From NCBI RefSeq assembly GCF_000519325.1, contig NZ_KI912613.1:4720469-4784468 (forward strand): 64,000 bases of DNA, written 5' to 3'. The notes beneath the pieces are model-generated. The model had not been told where the DNA came from and did not search any database. It saw only the letters and a list, made by a program, of their open reading frames with translations. A program made the position numbers and the translations under genes. Each line of letters starts with the position of its first letter. Position 1 is the stretch's first letter. This DNA is from Patulibacter minatonensis DSM 18081. Lineage in GTDB: Bacteria > Actinomycetota > Thermoleophilia > Solirubrobacterales > Solirubrobacteraceae. This document shows, one piece after another, positions 16,528 to 26,649 of this stretch.

Positions 16528-17570
16528 GCCGCCATCCTGCCGCGCCGCGGCGCCGGCGTCTCGGACGTTTCGGACACGTCGGCGCGGGACCGACACGGCA
16601 GGACGGCGTCGCCCACCGGACGGCTCGCCGCGCCCCGAACGCCCCGGGCCGCCTGGCCCGGCCGGCGCGCGGCGACGAGCTCGGCCGGGGTCGCCAGGGC
16701 CAGAGCCCGCGTCTCGCGGCCCAGGTGGCCCTGGTCCGCGTAGCCGGCCAGGGCGGCGAGACCCGCGAGGTCCTCGTCCGTGGCGATCGCCAGGCCGAGG
16801 AAGCGCTGCAGCCGGAGAACGCGCTCGAGCGTCTTGGGGCCGTAGCCCACGTGGTGGTGGAAGCGACGTCGGAGCTGCCGCTCGCTGAGCGCGGTCTCGC
16901 GGGCCAGCTCGGCGACGCCCATGCGGCCGGCGCTCAGGGCCTCGGCCGCCGCGTCGACCTGCGGGTCCGTCGGCCCCGCGTCAGCGGCGCGCGCGGCCAC
17001 GGCGGCGGTCAGCACCCGCAGCCGGCCGCGCACGTCGCCCTGCTCCGCGACCCGCTCGGTCAGGCGCCGACCGTCCGTGCCCCACAGCTCCTCGGCGTCG
17101 GGGTGCTCGTCGCGCAGCGCCGACGCGGAGGTGCCGAACGTCGTCGCCGCCCCCGGGCGCAGACGGACACCGACCGTCGTGTCGTCTCCGGGCTCCGCGG
17201 GCCGCGCGGCGGTGTCCGGTCCCGCGACGGTCAGCCGGCCGGCGTGCCAGACGAGGTCGACGCAGCCGTCGGGCAGGATCATCGGGGCCGGGACGCGCAC
17301 GTCGGCCGCGACGCGCTCCCGGGGCGCGGGCGGAGCGTCGGTGCGGGGCCCGGATCCGCCGGCCGCGCCCTGCACCCACCAGAGGCAGGTCACCCGGTCG
17401 GCGAGCGCCGGCGGAGGCGTGACCTCGCCGTAGGCGGCGGGCGCTCCCCCGTCGCCGTCGGCGACCCACGCCACGTCGGCCGACGCGCCGACGTGTGCGT
17501 CGCCCGCCGCCGCCCGCCCCGCTCCGCCGGTCGCACCGACGTCGTGGCGGGATCGGCGGCGGGCGGGCAT
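16524..17570 (-). CDS. AraC-family transcriptional regulator
   Basis: 348-residue regulator with a ~165-residue N-terminal sensing domain (contains ADRVTCLWWVQ and PAPMILPDGCVDLVWHAG, the DUF6597-like pattern) and a C-terminal double helix-turn-helix. The HTH region is MGVAELARETALSERQLRRRFHHHVGYGPKTLERVLRLQRFL, with a second HTH to ADQGHLGRET. The ligand is unknown. It is 16 bp downstream of the uvrA stop and overlaps the next gene, so it may be read from uvrA readthrough or its own promoter. Confidence 0.88.
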   Translation of the reverse strand: MPARRRSRHDVGATGGAGRAAAGDAHVGASADVAWVADGDGGAPAAYGEVTPPPALADRVTCLWWVQGAAGGSGPRTDAPPAPRERVAADVRVPAPMILPDGCVDLVWHAGRLTVAGPDTAARPAEPGDDTTVGVRLRPGAATTFGTSASALRDEHPDAEELWGTDGRRLTERVAEQGDVRGRLRVLTAAVAARAADAGPTDPQVDAAAEALSAGRMGVAELARETALSERQLRRRFHHHVGYGPKTLERVLRLQRFLGLAIATDEDLAGLAALAGYADQGHLGRETRALALATPAELVAARRPGQAARGVRGAASRPVGDAVLPCRSRADVSETSETPAPRRGRMAA

Positions 17571-17586
17571 CGGCGGGTCCCCGGGC

Positions 17587-20616
<3,030 letters not shown>

Positions 20617-20624
20617 TGGGACCG

Positions 20625-20630
20625 AGTCTA
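20625..20630 (-). promoter_or_regulatory. -10 hexamer of uvrA (leaderless)
   Basis: TAGACT, 8 nt before the ATG at 20616. Confidence 0.5.
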
Positions 20631-20635
20631 CGCAG

Positions 20636-20651
20636 GCGAACGGACGTTCGC
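20636..20651 (-). promoter_or_regulatory. LexA/SOS box upstream of uvrA
   Basis: GCGAAC-GGAC-GTTCGC is a perfect inverted repeat matching the Gram-positive LexA site CGAAC-N4-GTTCG. It sits 6 bp upstream of the -10 hexamer, so LexA binding would block RNA polymerase. A similar box precedes uvrB. Confidence 0.8.
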
Positions 20652-20715
20652 TTTGGCACGGCCGTCCGCGCGCCCAGGTGCAGGGAGAACGCCCCCGGAC
20701 CGCGCTGCGCGCGGA

Positions 20716-21198
20716 CTACCAGCCGTTGCCGGTGCACCCGCCGCCGGACCGGCCCAGCGGGGTCTTCACCGCACAGGAGCGGATCACGCTCGAGCCCTGC
20801 CGCGTGAGCGCGAACCGGGTGCCCGACAGCGACACCATGAGGATCCGGTACCCCGTCCGGGTCGCGCGGGTGATCGTGGCCTCCCCGGCCCGGGGGCGCG
20901 CGGGGGTCAGCGACGCGGTCGTCGCACCGAGCTGCCGGTTCGTCGTGCACAGGGCGTAGTCGCCGGAGCCCTTGAAGCACGTCTCCACCGACTCCGCGAG
21001 CTCGCGCACCGCGTCCTTGACGGTGGTGTCTGCACCCCGGGCGTCCGCCGGCGTGAGCGACGTCGCGGTCCCGCCGGCGGGACCGTCGTCCCCGCCGCAG
21101 CCCGCGAGCCCGAGCGCGACGACGGCGGCGGCCGCCACCAGCAGGGGTGAGCGGCGGCGCGCGGTGCCCGTCGTCTGCTGCGTCCGCGCCTCGTCCAT
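20716..21198 (-). CDS. Putative lipoprotein with pilin-like C-terminal domain
   Basis: 160-residue predicted lipoprotein. The N-terminus has a basic stretch and hydrophobic core ending in the lipobox LGLAGC. The C-terminal region shows [14 protein letters not shown], then [18 protein letters not shown] and a final SCAVKTPL...GGCTGNGW, the spacing of paired cysteines and GC..W ending seen in type IV pilin and pseudopilin globular domains. It lacks a pilin cleavage motif, so membrane anchoring by lipid is likelier. TACGAT 8 nt upstream of the ATG at 21198 supports this start. Function is unknown. Confidence 0.65.
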   Translation of the reverse strand: MDEARTQQTTGTARRRSPLLVAAAAVVALGLAGCGGDDGPAGGTATSLTPADARGADTTVKDAVRELAESVETCFKGSGDYALCTTNRQLGATTASLTPARPRAGEATITRATRTGYRILMVSLSGTRFALTRQGSSVIRSCAVKTPLGRSGGGCTGNGW

Positions 21199-21206
21199 GC
21201 CTGCAG

Positions 21207-21212
21207 ATCGTA
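21207..21212 (-). promoter_or_regulatory. -10 hexamer of pilin-like lipoprotein gene (leaderless)
   Basis: TACGAT, 8 nt before the ATG at 21198. Confidence 0.45.
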
Positions 21213-21260
21213 CGCCGGACACCGCCCGCTGGATGCCGCACACGTGGGGGCGCGCGCGGT

Positions 21261-21872
21261 TCAGCCGCGCGGCCGCAGCCCCAGCACCAGGCGCTCGGCG
21301 GTGTCGGCGACGATCCCGGGGAGCGCCTCGGCGTCGAGCAGCCCGGCGTTCGCCATCGACGCGAGCCCGTGGATCGCGGCCCACGCGGACGTCGCCACCC
21401 GCTCGACGTCACCCGGCACGACGTCGCCGGACGCCTGCCCCGCCACGACCAGCGCGAGCGGCGCCTGGAACGCCCGGGCGCCCGCGGCGAGCAGCGATGC
21501 GTCGACCCCGGGGCGGTGCTTGCCGGTGAACATCACGTCGAGCAGGGCGGCGTGCCCGACGGCGAACCCGACGTAGGCCTCCGCCATCGCCGCCAGGCGC
21601 TCCACGAACGGTCGGCCGTCGTCCCCCACCGAGGCGTCGAGCGCGACCGCCAGGCGCCCGAACCCGTCCTCGGCCAGGGCGTCGAGCAGCGCCTGCTTGT
21701 CGGCGAAGTGCCGGCGGGGCGCCGCGTGGCTCACCCCGACGTCGCGGGCGATCCCCCGGAGCGAGAGCTCGCCGGCGCCGGACTCCGCGAGGACCTCCTC
21801 GGCGCGCCGCAGCAGGGCCTCCCGCAGGTTGCCGTGGTGGTAGCGCCGCGGCGCGTCGGTCTGGGTGCCCAC
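21261..21872 (-). CDS. TetR/AcrR-family transcriptional regulator
   Basis: 203-residue repressor. The HTH is RIARDVGVSHAAPRRHFADKQALLDAL after an N-terminal YHHGNLREALLRRAEEVLAESG helix, the pattern of TetR members with a WHG-type ligand domain. It is divergent from the short-chain dehydrogenase gene; a TGACAAC/GTTGTCA operator lies between them and covers the SDR promoter, so it probably represses that gene. GTG start at 21872 is 6 nt after TAGCCT. The inducer is unknown. Confidence 0.9.
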   Translation of the reverse strand: MGTQTDAPRRYHHGNLREALLRRAEEVLAESGAGELSLRGIARDVGVSHAAPRRHFADKQALLDALAEDGFGRLAVALDASVGDDGRPFVERLAAMAEAYVGFAVGHAALLDVMFTGKHRPGVDASLLAAGARAFQAPLALVVAGQASGDVVPGDVERVATSAWAAIHGLASMANAGLLDAEALPGIVADTAERLVLGLRPRG

Positions 21873-21878
21873 CGCCCG

Positions 21879-21884
21879 AGGCTA
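21879..21884 (-). promoter_or_regulatory. -10 hexamer of tetR gene (leaderless)
   Basis: TAGCCT, 6 nt before the GTG at 21872. Confidence 0.45.
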
Positions 21885-21909
21885 CCGCGAACGCCGGATG
21901 ATGTTGGCG

Positions 21910-21938
21910 TTGACAACTCTGTTGTCACCGCCTACATT
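21910..21938 (+). promoter_or_regulatory. Consensus promoter and TetR operator of SDR gene
   Basis: -35 TTGACA (21910-21915), a 17-bp spacer and -10 TACATT (21933-21938) lie 7 nt before the ATG at 21946. Inside it is the palindrome TGACAAC-TCT-GTTGTCA (21911-21927), which overlaps the -35 and spacer. It is the likely operator of the divergent TetR protein. Confidence 0.8.
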
Positions 21939-21945
21939 CCGGTCC

Positions 21946-22836
21946 ATGCCCAAGTGGAACGCCTCGAACCTCCCCTCCTTCTCCGGCCGCACCGTCGTCG
22001 TGACCGGCGCCAACAGCGGCATCGGCCTCGTCGCCGCCCGCGAGCTCGCCCGCGCCGGGGCCCGCACCGTGATCGCGGTCCGCGACCCCGCCAAGGGCGA
22101 GCGTGCCGCCGCCGGGATCACCGGCGACGTCGAGGTCCGCCGGCTCGACCTGGCCGACCTGTCGTCCGTCCGCGCGTTCGCCGCCGAGTGGGAGGGCGAC
22201 CTCGACGTCCTCGTCAACAACGCCGGCGTGATGATCCCGCCGCGGGGCACGACGAAGGACGGCTTCGAGCTGCAGATCGGCACGAACCACCTCGGCCACT
22301 TCGCCCTGACGAACCTGCTGCTGCCGAAGATCACCGAGCGCGTCGTGACCGTCGCCTCCGGCGCGCACCGCGGCGCGAAGGTCGACCTCGACGACCTCAA
22401 CTGGGAGCGCCGGGAGTTCAAGAACTGGGCGGCGTACGGGCAGTCGAAGCTCGCGAACCTGCTCTTCACGCTCGAGCTCGAGCGCCGGCTGCGCGCCGCG
22501 GGCTCCCCCGTGCGCGCGCTCGCCGCGCACCCGGGCTACGCCGCGACGAACTTGCAGTCCGCCACGACGAACCCGTTCCAGCGGATCGGCATGAAGGTCG
22601 CCAACCGCGTCGTCGCGCAGGACGACGCCGCCGGCGCGCTGCCGACGCTGTTCGCCGCCTCGCAGGACCTGCCCGGCGCGTCGTACGTCGGCCCGGACGG
22701 CCTCGCCGAGATGCGCGGCGGCCCGGTCCTCGTCGGGCGCACGGCGGAGGCCAGCGACGCGGAGAGCGCCAAGCGCCTCTGGTCGCTCTCCGAGGAGCTG
22801 ACGGGCGTGCGCGCCCCGGAGCTGCTCGCGGTCTGA
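21946..22836 (+). CDS. Short-chain dehydrogenase/reductase (SDR)
   Basis: 296-residue NAD(P)-dependent oxidoreductase of unknown substrate. TGANSGIGLVAARELARAG is the nucleotide-binding glycine motif, then NNAGVM and the catalytic YGQSKLANLLF (Tyr/Lys), with Ser in TVASGAHRG. The set resembles the WW-domain oxidoreductase/retinol-dehydrogenase-like SDR branch. The start at MPKWNASNLPSFSG matches the promoter position; a longer in-frame start would overlap the operator. Likely controlled by the divergent TetR. Confidence 0.9.
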   Translation: MPKWNASNLPSFSGRTVVVTGANSGIGLVAARELARAGARTVIAVRDPAKGERAAAGITGDVEVRRLDLADLSSVRAFAAEWEGDLDVLVNNAGVMIPPRGTTKDGFELQIGTNHLGHFALTNLLLPKITERVVTVASGAHRGAKVDLDDLNWERREFKNWAAYGQSKLANLLFTLELERRLRAAGSPVRALAAHPGYAATNLQSATTNPFQRIGMKVANRVVAQDDAAGALPTLFAASQDLPGASYVGPDGLAEMRGGPVLVGRTAEASDAESAKRLWSLSEELTGVRAPELLAV

Positions 22837-22951
22837 GGGCGCCCGGGCGGCAGGGCGGACCGCGCCATGCGGTGCCGGGGCCGTTCGCGGGGGCCCGGGG
22901 CCGTGGGGCGCGGGAGCGCGGCAGAGACGACGGTGATGATGATACGTTCGT

Positions 22952-22977
22952 ACAAGTAGTGCGATTGCACCACTTGT
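22952..22977. promoter_or_regulatory. Near-perfect 11-bp inverted repeat, candidate TetR operator
   Basis: ACAAGTAGTGC-GATT-GCACCACTTGT has arms matching at 10 of 11 positions around a 4-bp centre. It lies 17-47 bp before the two possible SMR starts. It is a plausible site for the TetR protein encoded at 23347, which would make the pair autoregulated. Confidence 0.65.
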
Positions 22978-22993
22978 TCCGCCGCGCCTCCCG

Positions 22994-23350
22994 GTGCGGC
23001 CCATCCCGTTCCGGAGCTTCCTCATGGGCTACGTCTTCCTCGCCGGCGCCATCGTCTCGGAGGTCATCGCGACCACGAGCCTGCGTGCGTCGGACGGCTT
23101 CTCGAAGCCCGGCTGGATCGTCCTCGTCGTCGCCGGGTACGTCGTCGCGTTCACGCTGCTCGGCCTCTGCCTCGGCCGGGGCGTCCCGCTCGGCGTGGCC
23201 TACGGGATCTGGTGCGCGGTCGGGATCGCCCTCGTCGCCGCGCTCTCGATCCCGCTGTTCGGCGAGACCCTGACGACCGTCCAGGTCGTCGGGCTCGGTC
23301 TCGTGATCGCCGGGGCCGTCGCGCTCGAGGCCGGGGCGGCCCACGAGTGA
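22994..23350 (+). CDS. Small multidrug resistance (SMR/EmrE-type) transporter
   Basis: 118-residue exporter of four transmembrane helices; after the start GYVFLAGAIVSEVIATTSL has the membrane-embedded Glu (EVIAT) essential for H+-coupled antiport. WIVLVVAGYVVAFTLLGL, GVAYGIWCAVGIALVA and the final VQVVGLGLVIAGAVAL follow. The GTG at 22994 is possible, but the ATG at 23024 (108 residues) fits family length better. Its stop overlaps the tetR start (GTGA), and an inverted repeat lies upstream. Which drugs it exports cannot be told. Confidence 0.9.
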   Translation: MRPIPFRSFLMGYVFLAGAIVSEVIATTSLRASDGFSKPGWIVLVVAGYVVAFTLLGLCLGRGVPLGVAYGIWCAVGIALVAALSIPLFGETLTTVQVVGLGLVIAGAVALEAGAAHE

Positions 23351-23904
23351 GCGCGCGCGAGACCACGTCCGACGGGCGCGTCGCCCGCGGGGACGAGAGC
23401 CGCCGCCGACTGCTCGCGGCGACGCTGACCGTCATGGAACAAGGGGGCGTCGCGGCGGTCTCGCACCGCGCGGTCGCGGCCGAGGCGGGGGTCGCGGCGG
23501 CCTCGGTCCGGTACCACTTCGGCAGCATCGACGACCTGCTCGTCGCGGCGATGACGACCGCCACCGAGGAGTGGGCCGCGACCCTCGCCGGGCACGCGCC
23601 GGACACCCACCTGGGGCGGCTCGCCGCGTTCCTGGCCGACGAGTCGCTGCACCACCGCGAGCGGGCCGTGGCCGAGTTCGAGCTCTACCTGCTCGCGGCC
23701 CGGCGGCCAGCGCTCCGGCCCGCGGCGCTCGCCTGGCTGGGGGTCGCGATCGGGCCGCTCGCGGACGGCCTCGACGACGTCGGGCGCCGGACCTTCGCCG
23801 CGGTGCTGGACGGGATCTGCCTGCACGGGCTGCTGGCGGACGACCCGCCGGACGCCGCCACAATCGAAGCGGTCCTGCGTCGCGTCTGCGAGACCGGGGG
23901 TTGA
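23347..23904 (+). CDS. TetR-family regulator co-transcribed with SMR transporter
   Basis: 185-residue repressor with the HTH SHRAVAAEAGVAAASVRYHFGSIDDLLVAA and a helical ligand domain. GTG start overlaps the upstream stop (GTGA), so regulator and exporter form one operon. The preceding inverted repeat at 22952 is the likely binding site. The C-terminal domain includes the FELYLLAARRPALRP pattern of many drug-responsive TetR proteins. The inducer is unknown; probably an exported cation or dye. Confidence 0.88.
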   Translation: MSARETTSDGRVARGDESRRRLLAATLTVMEQGGVAAVSHRAVAAEAGVAAASVRYHFGSIDDLLVAAMTTATEEWAATLAGHAPDTHLGRLAAFLADESLHHRERAVAEFELYLLAARRPALRPAALAWLGVAIGPLADGLDDVGRRTFAAVLDGICLHGLLADDPPDAATIEAVLRRVCETGG

Positions 23905-23962
23905 GGTCCGCCGCCGCGCGGCGATCCGGCCGTTGTGCTTCCACGGCGGGGAGGCCCGGCGG

Positions 23963-23968
23963 TAGGGT
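23963..23968 (+). promoter_or_regulatory. -10 hexamer of hydrolase gene (leaderless)
   Basis: TAGGGT, 6 nt before the ATG at 23975. Confidence 0.5.
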
Positions 23969-23974
23969 CGCCCG

Positions 23975-24856
23975 ATGACCGAGCGCCTCGTCGACGTCGG
24001 GGACGGGATCGTGCTCTGCGTCGACGAGCTCGGCGACCCGGACCACCCCACGCTCCTCCTGATGCAGGGCATGGGGCTCGGGCTCGTGTGGTGGCGCGAC
24101 GACTTCTGCGCGGCGCTCGTCGACCGCGGGCTGCGCGTCGTCCGCTACGACCACCGCGACGTCGGCCGCTCGACCCCGTGCCGCGGTGCCGTCCCCGGGG
24201 TCGCCGCGATCATCACCCGGCGCTCGCGCCCGGTCTACACCCTCGAGGACCTCGCCGACGACGCCGGGCGGCTCGTCCCCCTCGTCGCCGGTGACGGCAC
24301 CGCGCACGTCGCGGGCGTGTCGCTCGGGTCGTTCGTCGCGCAGCAGACCGCGATCCGGCATCCCGACCGCGTCCGGTCGCTGACGTCGATCATGGGCCGG
24401 CCCGGCGATGGGCGGACCGGCAAGGTCGCGTGGCGGATGCGCCCCGAGTTCCTGCGCTCCGGCCCGCGCGACCCCGAGGGCGCGGCCGAGCACCTCGTCG
24501 GCACCTTCGGCCGGATCGGCTCGACGGGGCGGACCGCCGAGGACGACGAGGACGTCCGCATCGCGTTCCGCCGCTCGGCGCAGCGCGACCAGGGCGACGG
24601 GGCGGGCGGCGGCCGGCAGTTCGCGGCGGTGCTCGCCGAGACCGACCGCACCCCGGGACTCCGCGACCTGGCGATCCCCGCGCTCGTCGTCCACGGCACC
24701 CGCGACCGCGTCGTCAAGCCGAGCGGCGGCCGGGCGACCGCGGCGGCGATCCCCGGCGCGGAGCTCCTCGAGATCGAGGGGATGGGCCACGACCTGCCGC
24801 GGCGCGTCTGGGAGCCGGTGGTCGACGGGATCGCGAGGACGGTCGCGCGGGCCTGA
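23975..24856 (+). CDS. Alpha/beta-fold hydrolase
   Basis: 293-residue hydrolase of unknown substrate. Nucleophile elbow is GVSLGSFVAQ (Ser), an oxyanion/HG region MQGMGLGLVWW, the acid in VVHGTRDRVV (Asp) and the catalytic His in EIEGMGHDLP. The overall pattern resembles the TigrFam-unclassified aclacinomycin methylesterase/RdmC-like group. It is preceded by a -10 6 nt from the start and followed by tandem repeats. Confidence 0.87.
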   Translation: MTERLVDVGDGIVLCVDELGDPDHPTLLLMQGMGLGLVWWRDDFCAALVDRGLRVVRYDHRDVGRSTPCRGAVPGVAAIITRRSRPVYTLEDLADDAGRLVPLVAGDGTAHVAGVSLGSFVAQQTAIRHPDRVRSLTSIMGRPGDGRTGKVAWRMRPEFLRSGPRDPEGAAEHLVGTFGRIGSTGRTAEDDEDVRIAFRRSAQRDQGDGAGGGRQFAAVLAETDRTPGLRDLAIPALVVHGTRDRVVKPSGGRATAAAIPGAELLEIEGMGHDLPRRVWEPVVDGIARTVARA

Positions 24857-24864
24857 ACCGGGGG

Positions 24865-24978
24865 TCGGGTGCGCTTCGTCACTTCCCGCCGGACGTTCGA
24901 CCATCGACTCCCCCGGGCGGCCGGGATCGGGTGCGCTTCGTCACGCCCCGCCGGACGTTCGACCATCGACTCCCCCGG
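24865..24978 (+). repeat. Two 52-bp direct repeats, 62-bp period
   Basis: Copies at 24865-24916 and 24927-24978 begin TCGGGTGCGCTTCGTCAC and end CATCGACTCCCCCGG; they differ only at two adjacent positions (TT/GC). They lie between a hydrolase stop and the secreted-protein gene at 25014. A related pair at 25470 is also spaced by 62 bp. Confidence 0.85.
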
Positions 24979-25013
24979 CGGCGGGCGGCCCGGCGCCCTG
25001 CCGGGCGCCCGGA

Positions 25014-25421
25014 CTACCGCCGGACGGCCCTGGTGATCGACGTCGCCGTCCACTCCCGGGTGCTCGGGACGGAGAGGCGGACGCGGCGCGTGCCCGTCGG
25101 CGCCGTGAGTCGCAGGATCCCGGAGGCCTTCGCCCGGCGCACGACCGTGGACCGCCCCCCGGTCCGCGTGAACCGCACCGTCGCGGTCCGGACCGCCCGC
25201 CGGCGCAGCGAGCCGAAGTGCACCGTGACCCGCCGCCCGCTGACGGCGACGGTGATGGCCTGGGGCAGCTGCCGGGTCATCGTCCCGCCGGGGGTCTGGG
25301 CGCGCGAGGGCGCGGACGGAGACGCGACGGCCGCCGCGGCCGCACCCCCGCACGCCACCGTGGCCAGGACCGCGATCCCGGCCGTCCGACGACCGGGGCG
25401 GGGCATGCGTGTCGCGCTCAT
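25014..25421 (-). CDS. Secreted protein of unknown function
   Basis: 135-residue predicted exported protein: MSATRMPRPGRRTAGIAVLA begins a signal peptide, followed by ACGGAAAAAV and a Pro/Ser linker. The rest is a basic, beta-rich module (about VAVSGRRVTVHFGSLRR and ATVRFTRTGGRSTVVRR). Basic tails of this kind occur in other secreted proteins of the window. No function is recognised. It is framed on both sides by 62-bp-period repeats. Two in-frame starts are possible (25421 or 25406). Confidence 0.55.
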   Translation of the reverse strand: MSATRMPRPGRRTAGIAVLATVACGGAAAAAVASPSAPSRAQTPGGTMTRQLPQAITVAVSGRRVTVHFGSLRRRAVRTATVRFTRTGGRSTVVRRAKASGILRLTAPTGTRRVRLSVPSTREWTATSITRAVRR

Positions 25422-25765
25422 ACGAGGTCTACGTCGCCGAGCGGGCCGTGGACGCGGGCGTGCGTCAGGGTGTCGGGTGCGCTTTCGTCTCGCCCGGCGC
25501 GACGTCGGACCACCGGCCTCGCGGGGGCACGGTGTCGGGTGCGCTTTCGTCTCGCCCGGCGCGACGTCGGACCATGGACGCCGAGGGCCACGGGAGCCCC
25601 TGCCGCCGTGCAACGAGCACCCGGATCCGGGCTCCGCCCGCAATCCGGACGTCGTCCCGCCCGATCAGCCGTGCGCCGGCCGCCCGCGCGGCCGCCCGCC
25701 CCGCAGCCACCGGCGCCCGCGGCTCGCCGCCCACGACGGCCCGGCACGCCGCGACCCGCACCCCC
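25422..25765. other. Gene-poor interval with repeats, no confident gene
   Basis: 344 bases between a secreted-protein gene and the inositol-phosphatase-like gene. It contains the repeat pair at 25470-25574 and about 190 bases of GC-rich sequence. A minus-strand frame (25465-25761, 98 codons) stays open but runs into the repeats and has no recognisable domain, so I do not call it. Confidence 0.5.
25470..25574 (+). repeat. Two identical 43-bp direct repeats, 62-bp period
   Basis: Copies at 25470-25512 and 25532-25574 are identical over 43 bp (GTGTCGGGTGCGCTTTCGTC to GACGTCGGACCA). They are recognisably related to the 24865 pair and have the same 62-bp spacing and orientation. Confidence 0.85.
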
Positions 25766-26542
25766 TCACCCCAGCGCCGCGACCTCGACCAGGCGGACGA
25801 GCGCGTCGCAGACCCGGGGCGTGCCCGCGACGCCCCAGACCGGGCCGTCGGGCAGGGGGCGGATCTCGACCGCGCGACCGCCCGCCTCGCGGACGAGGTG
25901 CGCGCCGGGCGCCCAGTCCCATGCTGCGAGGTCGGGCTGGACCCAGCCGTCGAGGCGGCCGTCGGCGATCCACGCGAGCTCGAGCGAGCCGGATCCCGCG
26001 CCCGCGCGCAGGGCGCCGACGCCTATGAGCAGCGCCCGGTTGACCGCGTCGACGCCCGGCATGCCGCGCTTGGACGGGTGCAGGTAGGTGGAGACGAGCG
26101 CGGCGTCGAGGGCGACGTCCTCGCGCACCCGCATCCGCTCGCCGTCCCGGAACGCGCCCCGCCCGCGCTCGGCGGAGAACGTCTGCGACGCGGTGACGTC
26201 GTGGACGACCGCGACCTTCGAGCCCCCGTCCTCCTCGAGCCCCACGACGCACGCCCAGCCAGGGAGCCCGCGCACGAGGTTGAGCGTGCCGTCGACCGGA
26301 TCGATCAGCCAGACGCGCCGCCCGGTCCGGCGGTGCCCCTCCTCGCCCTGGACGCCGTCGGAAGGGCGGGTCTCGCCGAGCAGCCGGAACGCGGCCTCCT
26401 CCCCCGCGCGGTCGGCGCTCGTGACGAGGTCCGTCGGCGACGACTTCTCGTCGACCTCGACCGCGTGCGTGAGCTCGTGGACGACGGCGTCGGCCGCGGC
26501 GGCGGCCGCCGCGCGGGCGACCTCGAGGTCGGTCGGTTCCAT
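25766..26542 (-). CDS. Inositol monophosphatase-family phosphatase
   Basis: 258-residue Mg2+-dependent phosphatase. Family motifs are present in order: VQGEEGHRR (metal Glu), WLIDPVDGTLNLVRGLPGWA (the DPxDGT metal motif) and, near the end, AAWDWAPGAHLVREAGG (WDxAxG). Start MEPTDLEVARAAAAAA is 6 nt after TAGGCT. Substrate may be inositol-1-phosphate, fructose-1,6-bisphosphate or a PAP-like nucleotide; the sequence cannot decide between them. Single-gene unit upstream of the repeat region. Confidence 0.9.
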   Translation of the reverse strand: MEPTDLEVARAAAAAAADAVVHELTHAVEVDEKSSPTDLVTSADRAGEEAAFRLLGETRPSDGVQGEEGHRRTGRRVWLIDPVDGTLNLVRGLPGWACVVGLEEDGGSKVAVVHDVTASQTFSAERGRGAFRDGERMRVREDVALDAALVSTYLHPSKRGMPGVDAVNRALLIGVGALRAGAGSGSLELAWIADGRLDGWVQPDLAAWDWAPGAHLVREAGGRAVEIRPLPDGPVWGVAGTPRVCDALVRLVEVAALG

Positions 26543-26548
26543 CCGGGG

Positions 26549-26554
26549 AGCCTA
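26549..26554 (-). promoter_or_regulatory. -10 hexamer of inositol-phosphatase gene (leaderless)
   Basis: TAGGCT, 6 nt before the ATG at 26542. Confidence 0.5.
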
Positions 26555-26649
26555 CGGGGCGGGGCCCGGTCCCTCCGGGTGCCCCGAGCCCCGTCGTCGA
26601 CCACCGCGCCTTCGCGCCGCGACGCTCGGGGCGGGGCCCGGTCCCCTCC

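Noticed and set aside
25465-25761. Possible 98-codon gene on the minus strand next to the inositol-phosphatase gene
   Set aside because: Its second half is encoded by the repeats, and the first half has no recognisable domain or promoter.
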